28,408 nucleotides of DNA from Bacteroidota bacterium (GTDB lineage Bacteria > Bacteroidota > Bacteroidia > Bacteroidales > Rikenellaceae). Below are positions 1-8,007 of the stretch, piece by piece. How positions within the stretch are numbered: the stretch's first letter is position 1; every line of letters begins with the position of its first letter. The notes below the pieces were generated by a model, which was given only the letters and a program-made list of their open reading frames with translations, did not search any database and was not told the DNA's origin. The stretch spans positions 1-28,408 of the forward strand of contig JAEZTA010000011.1 in assembly GCA_023443765.1 (NCBI GenBank), given 5' to 3'. The position numbers and the translations under genes were made by a program.

Positions 1-530
1 GCGATGAAGATGTAATCGTCGAACTCCGCGAGGAAGAACTTGCGCGCCTCCGTACCCGGCAGGTCGCCGGCATAGGTGTTTTTGGGCGCCACCTTGCAGA
101 GGATGCCGATACCGTAAGCGCCGCCGCGGTAGTCGATCGTCTTGCAGTAATAAGGAAGCATGCCCGTGCGGTTCGCCAACTCCTGCAACTGGTCGTTAGG
201 GTGCCATGTGGTGTTCTTATCCAACTCCTGCAGGGCGATCACGTCGGGATTGATCAGCGAGATGACCTTGGCCGTGTTGTTGTAATTCGCGCGGTCGGTC
301 CCGGCGTTCTGGGTCCACCCTTCGCAGCGGTGGGTGTTGTAGGTCGCCAGCCGGACCGAATTGGGCAGGCGGTCGTAACCCTGCCCGTCGTAGGGATTTT
401 CGGGCACGTTGGAGGTCATGTCCCCGAAGTCGAAATCGGAGTTGTCCCCATCCAGTTCGGAGCAGGCCGCCCCGGACAGCGCCAGGCAGCAGCCCGAGAA
501 GGTGAGCAATATGAATCGTTTGATTTTCAT
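1..530 (-). CDS. Endonuclease/exonuclease/phosphatase-family lipoprotein (3' end outside window)
   Basis: About 176 codons are present; the C-terminus runs off the left edge. The N-terminus has a basic start and a hydrophobic stretch ending in a probable lipobox with Cys23 (LSGAAC). The next residues are acid-rich (SELDGDNSD), as in Bacteroidetes surface-export signals, so the protein is probably outer-membrane anchored and perhaps surface exposed. Family assignment rests on two motifs of the metal-dependent EEP fold: RLATYNTHRCEG, with the metal-site Asn, and VIALQELDKN, with the metal-binding Glu. Known members cleave phosphodiesters or phosphomonoesters in DNA, sphingomyelin or inositol phosphates. 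The substrate cannot be chosen from this fragment. It starts 18 bp after the SusD-type gene and is probably the last gene seen of that operon, so it may process the imported substrate. Confidence 0.82.
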   Translation of the reverse strand, partial: MKIKRFILLTFSGCCLALSGAACSELDGDNSDFDFGDMTSNVPENPYDGQGYDRLPNSVRLATYNTHRCEGWTQNAGTDRANYNNTAKVISLINPDVIALQELDKNTTWHPNDQLQELANRTGMLPYYCKTIDYRGGAYGIGILCKVAPKNTYAGDLPGTEARKFFLAEFDDYIFI

Positions 531-548
531 AGTCTTTCGTTTTTCAGG

Positions 549-2300
549 TTAGAAATTCAGGCCGTCGTTCCAGCCGGGATTCTGCGTGATGGCGCCCTGC
601 GTCAGCACCCGGTCGTCGGTAGGCACGGGATAGAGGTAGTCGCGCGCTTCGTTCCACGTACGGGTATAGTCCGTGTGGACGATGACGTAACCGCTCCCGC
701 CTTCGCTCAGGAAAATCTCCTTGCCCAGTTCGTACACCACCGGCGCCGAGGTCGAGGGCTTCGAGCCGGACCAGATGCAGATGTCGTCCACGCCGTCGGC
801 ATTCAGATCGTAGGTACCTGTGCCGGGGAAGTAAATTCCCATAAAGGGTTTTTCGAAACGCTTGCCCTCCTTCCAGCGCATGATGTCCCAGTAGCGGAGG
901 TTCTCCATCAGCAGTTCGACGGTGCGTTCGCGGCGGATTTCGAGGATCACCCCCTTGTTCGCACCCGTCACATTGGCATAACCCGTCGCAGACGATGCGA
1001 GGTAGGGATCGGGAGCGGCGTTGGCATCGTCGAGCGAGAGGTTCGCGACGCCCGCGCGATCGCGCAGCGGTTTGATCGAGAGGTCGATATCGTCCTGCGT
1101 CAGCGTTCCCAGCTCGGCCTTGGCCTCGGCGTAATTGAGCAGCACTTCGGCTGCGCGGAACAGCGGCATGTCGCTCGTCGAGGCGTTGTACGAATCGTAT
1201 TTGGCCGATTGCAGGTACTTCACCAACTGGTAACCGGTCATTGTAGCTCCCATGTTCGGAGCCGACAGCGCCGTGTCGTCGATACGCTTGTAGCCGGGTG
1301 TGCGAACCGTCTGGGCAAAGCGTCCGTCGCGGTTTTTGCTCTCGTCGGGCAGCTGCATCGTCTCCCAGCCGGGCTGCGAGGTGAAGGGCGTGCCGTCCTT
1401 CATCAGGTACATGTTGGCAATGTTCTTCAGCAGGCCCGGGCGTCCCATCGTGATGCTCGTGAGGTAGCCGTTCACGTCGTGCTTCAGCCCGATGGCCGTG
1501 TTATAGGCCCTGGCGAGAACGATCTCCGTATCGAGGGCTTTGAGCGACGAAAACAGGTTGAGGTAAGGCGTCGTACCCGACATGTAGACCGAATAACCGC
1601 TCTCGTTGATGAAGCGCTTCGACGCCGATTCACAGGCCGAAAGGTAACTCTCGTAACCCTCGATCCCATGATACTTGCGGAAAGTTCCCTCGAACAGGCA
1701 GGCGCGGCTCTTGAGCGCCAGCGCCGTCCAGCGCGTCACGCTGTAAACCGACTTTTCGACAGGCAGGTTGGCGATGGCGAAATCGAGGTCGGCGAGCACC
1801 TTCTGCATCACCATCTCGCGCGAATCGCGGCCCTTGTAAAGTTCCTGGTCGTCCGAAGCGATCGGGCGGTCGACCCAGGGCACGTCGCCGTAATACTTCA
1901 CCTTTTCGAAATAGAAGTAAGCCCTGAAGAAGCGCGCCACGCCTTCGTAGCGGAGCCGGATATGCTCATCCTTGCAGTTGGAGGAGTATTGCAGGAAGAA
2001 GTTGATGTCGCGCAGTTTTTCCCACTTCCAGCTGTCGGCCTTGGCGGGAACCGTGCGGTTGCCCAGCACCTCGCTCGTAAGCGTGGTTTTGGCGATGATG
2101 TCCGCCGTCTCGCCGTAGATCGTCCCGGCGGAGGGAAAAATGGTGTAAAAATCGTTGGTAAAGAGCTGGCACTCCTCTTCCGTGTGGAAGAATTCGTCGG
2201 GAGAGAGCCTGTCTTTGGGGAAGCGGTCGAGTGCGTCCTCGCAGCTGCTCAGCGAGCAAGCCGCCACGCCGGCAAGCAGATATAGAATGTATTTTTTCAT
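549..2300 (-). CDS. SusD/RagB-family nutrient-binding outer-membrane lipoprotein
   Basis: This 583-residue protein has the normal length for the family. It begins with a lipoprotein signal peptide ending in the lipobox LSSC (Cys20), followed by the typical EDALDRFPKDRLSPDEFF stretch near the N-terminus. The C-terminal part carries the family hallmarks RRERTVELLMENLRYWDIMRW and a final NPGWNDG-type tail. SusD proteins cap the SusC pore on the cell surface and deliver glycans, peptides or other large nutrients to it. The gene follows the SusC gene by 13 bp, so the two are surely co-transcribed and translated as a pair. The ligand cannot be read from sequence. Family assignment is secure; substrate is unknown. 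Confidence 0.96.
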   Translation of the reverse strand: MKKYILYLLAGVAACSLSSCEDALDRFPKDRLSPDEFFHTEEECQLFTNDFYTIFPSAGTIYGETADIIAKTTLTSEVLGNRTVPAKADSWKWEKLRDINFFLQYSSNCKDEHIRLRYEGVARFFRAYFYFEKVKYYGDVPWVDRPIASDDQELYKGRDSREMVMQKVLADLDFAIANLPVEKSVYSVTRWTALALKSRACLFEGTFRKYHGIEGYESYLSACESASKRFINESGYSVYMSGTTPYLNLFSSLKALDTEIVLARAYNTAIGLKHDVNGYLTSITMGRPGLLKNIANMYLMKDGTPFTSQPGWETMQLPDESKNRDGRFAQTVRTPGYKRIDDTALSAPNMGATMTGYQLVKYLQSAKYDSYNASTSDMPLFRAAEVLLNYAEAKAELGTLTQDDIDLSIKPLRDRAGVANLSLDDANAAPDPYLASSATGYANVTGANKGVILEIRRERTVELLMENLRYWDIMRWKEGKRFEKPFMGIYFPGTGTYDLNADGVDDICIWSGSKPSTSAPVVYELGKEIFLSEGGSGYVIVHTDYTRTWNEARDYLYPVPTDDRVLTQGAITQNPGWNDGLNF

Positions 2301-2313
2301 AACGGCAGTCGCT

Positions 2314-5300
2314 TTAGAAGGTTAAGTTCAGGCCCACGGAGTAGGTTTTACACCACGGATAGACGTTCGACTTCTTGTCCGAATCGGCGGCAGCCTGTTC
2401 GGGATCGAGGAAATCGCTCTTCAGAGCCGTCCACGTAGCAAGGTTCTCACCGCTGAAGTAGACACGGCACTCCTTGATGCCGACCTTCGAGGTCAGCCGC
2501 TTGGGAATCGTGTAACCGATCGTGAGGTTTTTCAGGCGGCAGTAGGCCAGGTTCTGCAAATAACGGTCGTTGGTGTAGTAGGCCGTGCCCTGCGACGCAT
2601 TGAGCGACGTGTAGGCGCGGGCACGCGGGAAGTAAGCGTCGGGATTGCTCTCGCTCCACACCTGGCTCATGAAGTTTTTGGGAACGAACGTCGCATAGGG
2701 GCGGCTGTAAGGGCCCCAGAAGCGCAGGTTGTCCGCACCGGGATACCAGTCCAGTCGGCCGATGCCCTGCATGAACACCGATAAGTCGAATCCATACCAC
2801 GAGAAGTTGAGCGTGAGGCCATACTGGTAGCGGGGCGACGAGTTGCCGATCACGCGGCGGTCGCCCGGGTCTTCCAGCGTGCCGTTGCCGCCGTTGACGA
2901 TATTGTTGCCGTCCAGGTCGAGGTACTTGATGTCGCCGGCGCGTACGCCTTTGCCGTAAGCACCCGTCGCGGAGTAGTAACCTGCCGCCACGGTCGAGAG
3001 ATCGATCCGCGAAGCGTATTCGGCAGCCTCTTCGTCACTCCGGAACAGTCCGTCGACCTTGTAGCCCCAGATTTCGCCGTATTTCTGGCCGACATAAGGC
3101 TGGTTGATCAGCCCCGAAGGGTTGTCGCACTTGATATACTTAGCCGTGTAGTCCGAGAACGAACCCGTAATGCCGTAGCTGAAGGTGCTTCCCGCCAGTT
3201 TGAACGAGTCGCGCCAACCGAGCACCAACTCATAGCCCTTCGTGCGCAGGTCGTTGGAGTTGACCTGCGGCTCCTTGGCGCCGTAAATCGAAGGCAGTTT
3301 CTTCCCTGTCCCGAGAATACCCTTCGTATCGCGGATGTAGAAGTCGGCCGTGAGCGACAGGCGGTTGTTCAGCATATTGAGGTCCAGTCCGAGGTTCTTC
3401 GAGATGACCTTCTCCCAGGTCTGGTCGCCCGACACGGGATCACTCGCCGTGGCGTGCTGCCCGAGCATCGTGCCGTCGAACGAATAGTCGCCCATCGAAC
3501 CTTTGGTCGTGATGGTCTGGATGAAATCGTAGTAACCGATCTGCTGGTTGCCGAGCGAACCGTACGAAAGGCGGATTTTGAGGTTATCGACCGTCGTGCG
3601 CAACGGTTCGAAGAAAGCCTCCTCGCTGATACGGTATGCCGCCGAGAACGAGGGGAAGAAGCCGTAACGCTTGCCGCGCGGGAAACGCGACGTACCGTCG
3701 TAACGGCCGTTGACCTCGGCCAGGTATTTGCCCTGGTAGTCGTAGGCCGCACGGTAGAACACGCCCATGATGGCATATTCGTTACGGCCGCCGTTGAGCG
3801 TAAAGTTGTTCGTGCCCTTGGCCAGGTTGAAGTCCGAAAGGTCCTCGGACAACAGGCCGTCGTTGGCCGCCGTGAGATCGCGGAAGTACTTCGCCTCGTA
3901 GTTGTAACCGGCGATCAGCGTCAGGTTGTGCTTCTGGTCGAAGGACTTGTTGTAGGTTCCGTACACGTCGGCCACATAGTAGTTCTGGTCCCACACGACC
4001 TCCTTGTACTTGTTCGGGTAGCTGCCTTCGGGTTCGGTCATCACCTCGCCCGGATACTGCGAATACTGGACGTTGACGCTCCGGTAATCGTTGTGCAGGT
4101 AGCCCTGCGTATAGCTGAAATCGGCCTTGACGTTGAAGTTCTTGTGAACTTTGAACGTGGCTTCGAACGTCGTGGTGATCTCCTGCGTCTTCTTGTTGCC
4201 GACGCTCTTGCCCTTCTGCAACATGGCGCTGTAACCGTCCATCAGGTAGTGGGTCGACGAGTTGGTCACCGACATGTGCGACACGGCCGTTCCGTCGGGA
4301 TTCACCGGCACGAACGACGCCAGCGCATGCAGCGTGGGCTTGCGGAAATTGTTGTACTCGTCCTCGTATCCGTAATACCTGTAATTCGACTGGAAGAACT
4401 TGGTGTTGCTGGCGATGGTCAGCCACGGCTTGATCTCGGCCTGCAGCTTCACGCGGAAATTATAGGACTTGAACTTGTCGGGGGTGACGCGGTTGACGCC
4501 TTTCTGCTGGTAGTAGCGTCCGCTGACCATGTACGACAGCGACTTGGTTCCACCCTTGATGTTGATGTTGTGATCCCACGTCGGGCGGCTGTCGTCGTAG
4601 AGGTAGTTGTACCAGTCGAAGTTGGCCAGGTAGGTATACTGCTGGCGGCCGTTGCGTTTGTCGGTGATCACCCACGGACGCGCCGGATTCTCGGTCTTAT
4701 CGTTCCGCCGCTCCCAGAGGGCCTTGTAGTCGGCTTCGGTGTAGGAGGTGTAGGGTGTGTTCTGCGTCGACATCATGAAGAAGTCGGCGATCTTGGCCGA
4801 ATAGTAACCGCGGGTTTCGTAGTCGGTCGAGGTCGTGGGGCTGGACACGGAGAAATAACCGTTGTACGACACCTCGGCCTGCTCGTTGTACTTGCCGCTC
4901 TTGGTCGTGATCAGGATCACGCCGAAGGCGCCGCGGGCGCCGTAGATAGCTGCCGACGAGGCGTCCTTCAGCACCGTGATCGACTCGATGTCGTTCGAGT
5001 TGATACGGTCGGGATAGGTCTCCACGCCGTCGATCAGCACCAGCGGGTTACCGCCGTTGGGCGATGTCGTACCGCGGATGTTATAGGTGGCGCCGGCACC
5101 GGGCTGGCCCGACGAAAGCGTCACATTGAGGTTGGGAATCACTCCCTGCAGGGCCCGGCCCACGTTCGACACGGGGCGGTCCTTCAGCTCCTTCTGCGAC
5201 ACGGTGGCCACGGCTCCCGTCAGGTTGGCCTTCTTCTGCACGCCGTAACCCACCACGACCACCTCGTCGATGCTCTGCTGGGCATAAGTCAGCACCACGT

Positions 5301-5841
5301 CGAAGAACGTGCGGCTGCCGATGGCGGATTTATAGGAGTCGAACCCGATGAACGACACTTCGATCGAGGCTTCGGGCGTAAGCGCCGGAAGCGTCAGGGT
5401 GAAATTGCCGTTCAGGTCGGTCGAGACGCCGCGGGTCTGTCCGGCATCGGTCACGAGCACCGTTGCACCGATCACGGGCGCCCCCTTCTCGTCCTTGACG
5501 ACACCCTTCACCGTCTGGTTTTTGGGCGCGGCATCCTTGACGAGGATGATCCGGCGATTCTCGAAGCGGCACGAACAGTCGGGCAGCATCTCGCGCACCA
5601 CGTCGGCCACGGGCTTGCGGACAACCGAGACCGAGACGATCCGCTTGAGGTTGAAATCGCCGTTGTTATAGAAAAACGTGTAATTGGTCTGTTGCTCTAT
5701 CTCTTTCAGAACCTGCTCGATAGAGACATTATCCTTCGTGATGCTTACCGAGGGGGGGGGAGTTTGAGCCCGTCCTCCCGTGGTCAGTAACAGCAATAGC
5801 AGGGCTACACCAAGGATTTTGGCTTGGATAAGTTTACGCAT
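2314..5841 (-). CDS. SusC/RagA-family TonB-dependent outer-membrane transporter with STN signalling domain
   Basis: This 1175-residue protein has a signal peptide (about 1-25, cleavage near GRAQ). An STN (secretin/TonB short N-terminal) domain spans about 38-102, and a carboxypeptidase-D-regulatory-like beta-sandwich about 110-190. The SusC signature IDEVVVVGYG lies at 191-200. A plug domain (about 205-320) and a 22-strand-type barrel follow, ending in GLNLTF. SusC pores import large nutrients bound by SusD using TonB energy. An STN domain is typical of transporters that also signal to a FecR anti-sigma factor, and FecR and an ECF sigma gene lie immediately upstream on the same strand. A run of nine C lies in codons 28-30. 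No glycan-degrading enzyme is adjacent in the window, so the substrate class is open. Confidence 0.97.
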   Translation of the reverse strand: MRKLIQAKILGVALLLLLLTTGGRAQTPPPSVSITKDNVSIEQVLKEIEQQTNYTFFYNNGDFNLKRIVSVSVVRKPVADVVREMLPDCSCRFENRRIILVKDAAPKNQTVKGVVKDEKGAPVIGATVLVTDAGQTRGVSTDLNGNFTLTLPALTPEASIEVSFIGFDSYKSAIGSRTFFDVVLTYAQQSIDEVVVVGYGVQKKANLTGAVATVSQKELKDRPVSNVGRALQGVIPNLNVTLSSGQPGAGATYNIRGTTSPNGGNPLVLIDGVETYPDRINSNDIESITVLKDASSAAIYGARGAFGVILITTKSGKYNEQAEVSYNGYFSVSSPTTSTDYETRGYYSAKIADFFMMSTQNTPYTSYTEADYKALWERRNDKTENPARPWVITDKRNGRQQYTYLANFDWYNYLYDDSRPTWDHNINIKGGTKSLSYMVSGRYYQQKGVNRVTPDKFKSYNFRVKLQAEIKPWLTIASNTKFFQSNYRYYGYEDEYNNFRKPTLHALASFVPVNPDGTAVSHMSVTNSSTHYLMDGYSAMLQKGKSVGNKKTQEITTTFEATFKVHKNFNVKADFSYTQGYLHNDYRSVNVQYSQYPGEVMTEPEGSYPNKYKEVVWDQNYYVADVYGTYNKSFDQKHNLTLIAGYNYEAKYFRDLTAANDGLLSEDLSDFNLAKGTNNFTLNGGRNEYAIMGVFYRAAYDYQGKYLAEVNGRYDGTSRFPRGKRYGFFPSFSAAYRISEEAFFEPLRTTVDNLKIRLSYGSLGNQQIGYYDFIQTITTKGSMGDYSFDGTMLGQHATASDPVSGDQTWEKVISKNLGLDLNMLNNRLSLTADFYIRDTKGILGTGKKLPSIYGAKEPQVNSNDLRTKGYELVLGWRDSFKLAGSTFSYGITGSFSDYTAKYIKCDNPSGLINQPYVGQKYGEIWGYKVDGLFRSDEEAAEYASRIDLSTVAAGYYSATGAYGKGVRAGDIKYLDLDGNNIVNGGNGTLEDPGDRRVIGNSSPRYQYGLTLNFSWYGFDLSVFMQGIGRLDWYPGADNLRFWGPYSRPYATFVPKNFMSQVWSESNPDAYFPRARAYTSLNASQGTAYYTNDRYLQNLAYCRLKNLTIGYTIPKRLTSKVGIKECRVYFSGENLATWTALKSDFLDPEQAAADSDKKSNVYPWCKTYSVGLNLTF
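5752..5760 (-). repeat. Nine-base C homopolymer in the SusC coding start (G on the plus strand)
   Basis: The plus strand has nine consecutive G; the coding strand reads ACT-CCC-CCC-CCC-TCG (Thr27, Pro28-30, Ser31). Runs of this length are prone to slipped-strand length change. A one-base change here would truncate the transporter just after the signal peptide. The reading frame is intact in this sequence. Whether the run varies in the population is not shown. Confidence 0.9.
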
Positions 5842-5943
5842 GGGTTTGTAATTTAGGTGATGGTAAAAATGGCCCGGAACGGGGTCAGCGTTCCGGATGT
5901 GAAAGCGGGAAAGTCCAGGTCCTTTCTACATAGGCGCGTAATT

Positions 5944-6933
5944 TTATTGTTTTTTCGGTTGTTTGGGAATGATCGTTATGTGGCGTCCGGCGCAGACATA
6001 GTCCATCTCCACGACCAGCGACATGGCTTTGAGAATCTCGCTGATATTTTCGTTGCGGTCCAGCTTGAACGACATGCGCACGCGCTGCGCCCACTCGTCC
6101 GGGGCGTCGATCTCGACGGCGTACCAGCGTTCGAGGTTGGTGAGAATATCGCCCAGCGGGGTGTCGTCGAACGACAGCGAGCCGCCCATCCACTGCGAAT
6201 AGTTCTGCGTCGAGACCACCGAGCGCGACGCCCGGCCGCTCTTTCGGTCGAAGACCAGCCTGTCGCCGGGTTTCAGCGTCACGGGGGCCGGCAGGCGACC
6301 GCCGTAGGCGCGGATGCTGCCGCTGCAAAGGATGGCTTCCGTGGTAGCGAACTCCTCGTAGTTGATCACGTCGAACTCCGTACCGAGCACCTCGATGTTC
6401 ATATCGTTCATCTGGAGGATGAAAGGACGGTCCTCATCGTGCCGCACCTTGAAGAATCCCTCGCCGCTGAGTTCCACCACCCTGCGGCGCCCCTTCAGGT
6501 CGCCGTAGTAACGGAGCACGCTCCCGGCATTGAGCCAGATCTGCGTGCCGTCGGGCAGCACATACTCGCCCTTGTCGTGGGCCGAGGTGACGATATTGGT
6601 CTGCACCTTCGTTCGCAGGTAATCCTTCATGACGATGTAATTCGTCCCGGCCACAAACAGCAGCACGGCAGCCACAGCCGCCACATTGCGCCAGACGCGC
6701 CGGATGCGGAACCGCTCGTCGCGGCGTATCGCCTCGTGGAGCCGTTCGAGCTTACGCTCGCGGCCCGGGCGCTCCTCAGCGTCGAGTCCGTTCCAGTACG
6801 CTTCCAACTCCCGCTCCTTCTCGTCGCGCGAGGCAGGATCGCGCAGCCAGCCCGCGAAGCGCTGCTGCACCTCCCGGGGCATGTCGTTGCCGAGGAAGGT
6901 CTCAATAATGGTTTTTATTCGATTTACAGACAT
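5944..6933 (-). CDS. FecR-family anti-sigma factor
   Basis: A 329-residue protein if started at MSVNR; an in-frame upstream ATG at 6984 would add 17 residues, but MSVNRIKTII fits the family better. The cytoplasmic N-terminus (about 1-80) is charged and should bind the sigma factor. One transmembrane helix lies at about 82-100. A periplasmic FecR domain follows (about 115-210, with the usual LPDGTQIWLNAGS and GEGFFKV motifs). A C-terminal DUF4974-type domain (about 255-325) is the segment that usually contacts the STN domain of the transporter. It lies between its presumed sigma factor (75 bp upstream) and the STN-bearing SusC gene (102 bp downstream), all on one strand, which is the standard arrangement for trans-envelope signalling. 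Confidence 0.95.
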   Translation of the reverse strand: MSVNRIKTIIETFLGNDMPREVQQRFAGWLRDPASRDEKERELEAYWNGLDAEERPGRERKLERLHEAIRRDERFRIRRVWRNVAAVAAVLLFVAGTNYIVMKDYLRTKVQTNIVTSAHDKGEYVLPDGTQIWLNAGSVLRYYGDLKGRRRVVELSGEGFFKVRHDEDRPFILQMNDMNIEVLGTEFDVINYEEFATTEAILCSGSIRAYGGRLPAPVTLKPGDRLVFDRKSGRASRSVVSTQNYSQWMGGSLSFDDTPLGDILTNLERWYAVEIDAPDEWAQRVRMSFKLDRNENISEILKAMSLVVEMDYVCAGRHITIIPKQPKKQ

Positions 6934-7008
6934 AACAATCTTTCCCGTTTCATAGATAAGACGGTTGAGCCGGACGTTACGCACGCCCGGAAAATGAAAA
7001 AAGTTTTT

Positions 7009-7545
7009 TTAGAAGAAAAACAGGATCAGTGTGACGAGTTTGCGCAGCTCGGAGAGAGCCCTCGAAATCTGGTTTTCGACCGTACGGGTGCTGATCGAGA
7101 GCTGCCGGGCGATCTCATCGTTGGCAATTCCCTCCTCGCGGCTCATGCGGAAGATACGCCGGCGCTGCTCGGGCATCTTCTCCACAGCCAGCCGGATCAG
7201 CAGCAGCAGGTCGCGGTTGTCCACGTCGGGCAACTCGTATTCGGGCAGCGGATTGACCTGTTTGGCAAAATTCATCCGCACCGTGCGGCTGTCGAAACGG
7301 TCGTAGACGGCATTGCGCGCCATGCGGAACAGATAGGGACCGAAGGCCGTGATGCCGGCCATCGATGCGCGGTTCTGCCAGATTTTCAGGAACAGGTCGT
7401 GGGTGATGTCCTCGGCCTCGGCCCGGTCCTTGAGCATGCGGCACAGAAACTCCTCGGTCTTCGCCGCATACCTCATATAGAGAGCGTCGAACGACGGACG
7501 GTCGCCGCGGGCAAGTTTTTCGAGCAGTATTCTTTCGTCTTCCAT
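7009..7545 (-). CDS. ECF RNA polymerase sigma factor (Bacteroides-expansion type)
   Basis: This 178-residue protein has the two-domain layout of extracytoplasmic-function sigma factors. Region 2 (about 20-90) includes the DITHDLFLKIWQNR helix and a YLFRMARNAVYD core-binding segment. Region 4 (about 115-168) includes the helix-turn-helix NDEIARQLSISTRTVENQIS that reads the -35 element. A hydrophobic tail LILFFF ends the protein. It is the first gene of the sigma-FecR-SusC-SusD run and should be held by the FecR protein until the transporter is loaded. Its likely targets are the SusC promoter region (5842-5943) and possibly its own promoter. No confident promoter match was found upstream. Confidence 0.95.
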   Translation of the reverse strand: MEDERILLEKLARGDRPSFDALYMRYAAKTEEFLCRMLKDRAEAEDITHDLFLKIWQNRASMAGITAFGPYLFRMARNAVYDRFDSRTVRMNFAKQVNPLPEYELPDVDNRDLLLLIRLAVEKMPEQRRRIFRMSREEGIANDEIARQLSISTRTVENQISRALSELRKLVTLILFFF

Positions 7546-7580
7546 CGGGAGTCGCCGAGCATGAACAGGCGGGGTAAAAG

Positions 7581-7596
7581 TAGTAATTTTTTACTA
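7581..7596. promoter_or_regulatory. AT-rich inverted repeat upstream of the ECF sigma gene
   Basis: TAGTAA (7581-7586) and TTACTA (7591-7596) form perfect arms around TTTT. The repeat lies 36 bp before the sigma gene start, where an operator or promoter would sit. No exact -7/-33 pair was found nearby. The role is inferred from position only. Confidence 0.35.
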
Positions 7597-7656
7597 TTTG
7601 GGCACAGCCTATACAAAATTTAGTCGTTTTTCACCGGAATATCCAACAAAAACCGC

Positions 7657-7708
7657 GTTTCGATATTCGAACCCGAAAACGTCATTAGTTTCGAATATCG
7701 AAACTAAT
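7657..7708. repeat. Two overlapping, mutually exclusive inverted repeats in AT-rich intergenic DNA
   Basis: Arm A at 7657-7671 (GTTTCGATATTCGAA) is exactly complementary to 7690-7704, leaving an 18-nt loop. The second arm region can instead fold on itself: 7684-7693 (ATTAGTTTCG) pairs perfectly with 7699-7708 around a 5-nt loop. The two hairpins share bases, so only one can form in a transcript. Neither is followed by a T run. The element lies between the sigma gene and a short plus-strand ORF ending in a terminator. It could be an RNA switch-like leader or a pair of protein-binding sites; sequence alone cannot decide. The rest of the 462-bp interval 7546-8007 holds only the short ORF and terminator listed separately. 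Confidence 0.55.
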
Positions 7709-7782
7709 GGAAATCAAATCACCGGATTTCGAAAACTTCGATGCAACAAAAAGTTTTATCCACGAAATCAGAACATTCCCGC

Positions 7783-7917
7783 ATGAAGTATTTCGTTTTC
7801 CGACTTGATTCTCCCGGTGAAATGGAGTACGTTTGTATCAGTTCCGAGAGGGACTATGAAGAATTCAGTTTGCATGTAGTGACGCCCACAGAAGTTGGAA
7901 GGATTGCTAAACAGTGA
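7783..7917 (+). CDS. Possible 44-residue protein, unknown
   Basis: An ATG at 7783 opens a 44-codon frame (MKYFVFRLDSPGEMEY start, ending EVGRIAKQ). It is short, charged, and has no signal peptide or membrane segment. It is not recognised. Support is indirect: a convincing rho-independent terminator on the same strand begins 34 bp after the stop, and paired inverted repeats lie 75-125 bp upstream, so something is probably transcribed rightward here. The composition is more AT-rich than neighbouring genes. It could equally be the 3' part of a small RNA. Confidence 0.4.
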   Translation: MKYFVFRLDSPGEMEYVCISSERDYEEFSLHVVTPTEVGRIAKQ

Positions 7918-7950
7918 CGCAACTATGTTCCGCACATCCGGAAGCTTCGG

Positions 7951-7982
7951 AGGGGAGGGTTGGGAAATCCTCCCCTTTCTTT
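7951..7982 (+). terminator. Rho-independent terminator
   Basis: AGGGGAGG (7951-7958) pairs with CCTCCCCT (7969-7976) around a 10-nt loop and is followed by TTCTTT. It faces rightward, ending the transcript that would include the 44-codon ORF. On the other strand the hairpin lacks a T run, though it could still slow transcription leaving the gene at 8008-8985. Confidence 0.7.
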
Positions 7983-8007
7983 ATGTACCTGTACGAACGA
8001 GCGGCCG

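Noticed and set aside
201..2285. 694-codon plus-strand open frame
   Set aside because: It is antisense to the SusD gene and the adjoining lipoprotein gene. GC-rich coding DNA leaves few stops on the opposite strand, and the translation is low-complexity with no signal or domain.
3454..5790. 778-codon plus-strand open frame
   Set aside because: Antisense to the SusC gene; the product is rich in Val/Arg/His/Gly with no recognisable domain, whereas SusC is unmistakable.
7598..7786. 62-codon plus-strand open frame
   Set aside because: It runs through the inverted repeats and overlaps the better-supported 44-codon frame; no motif or initiation signal supports it.
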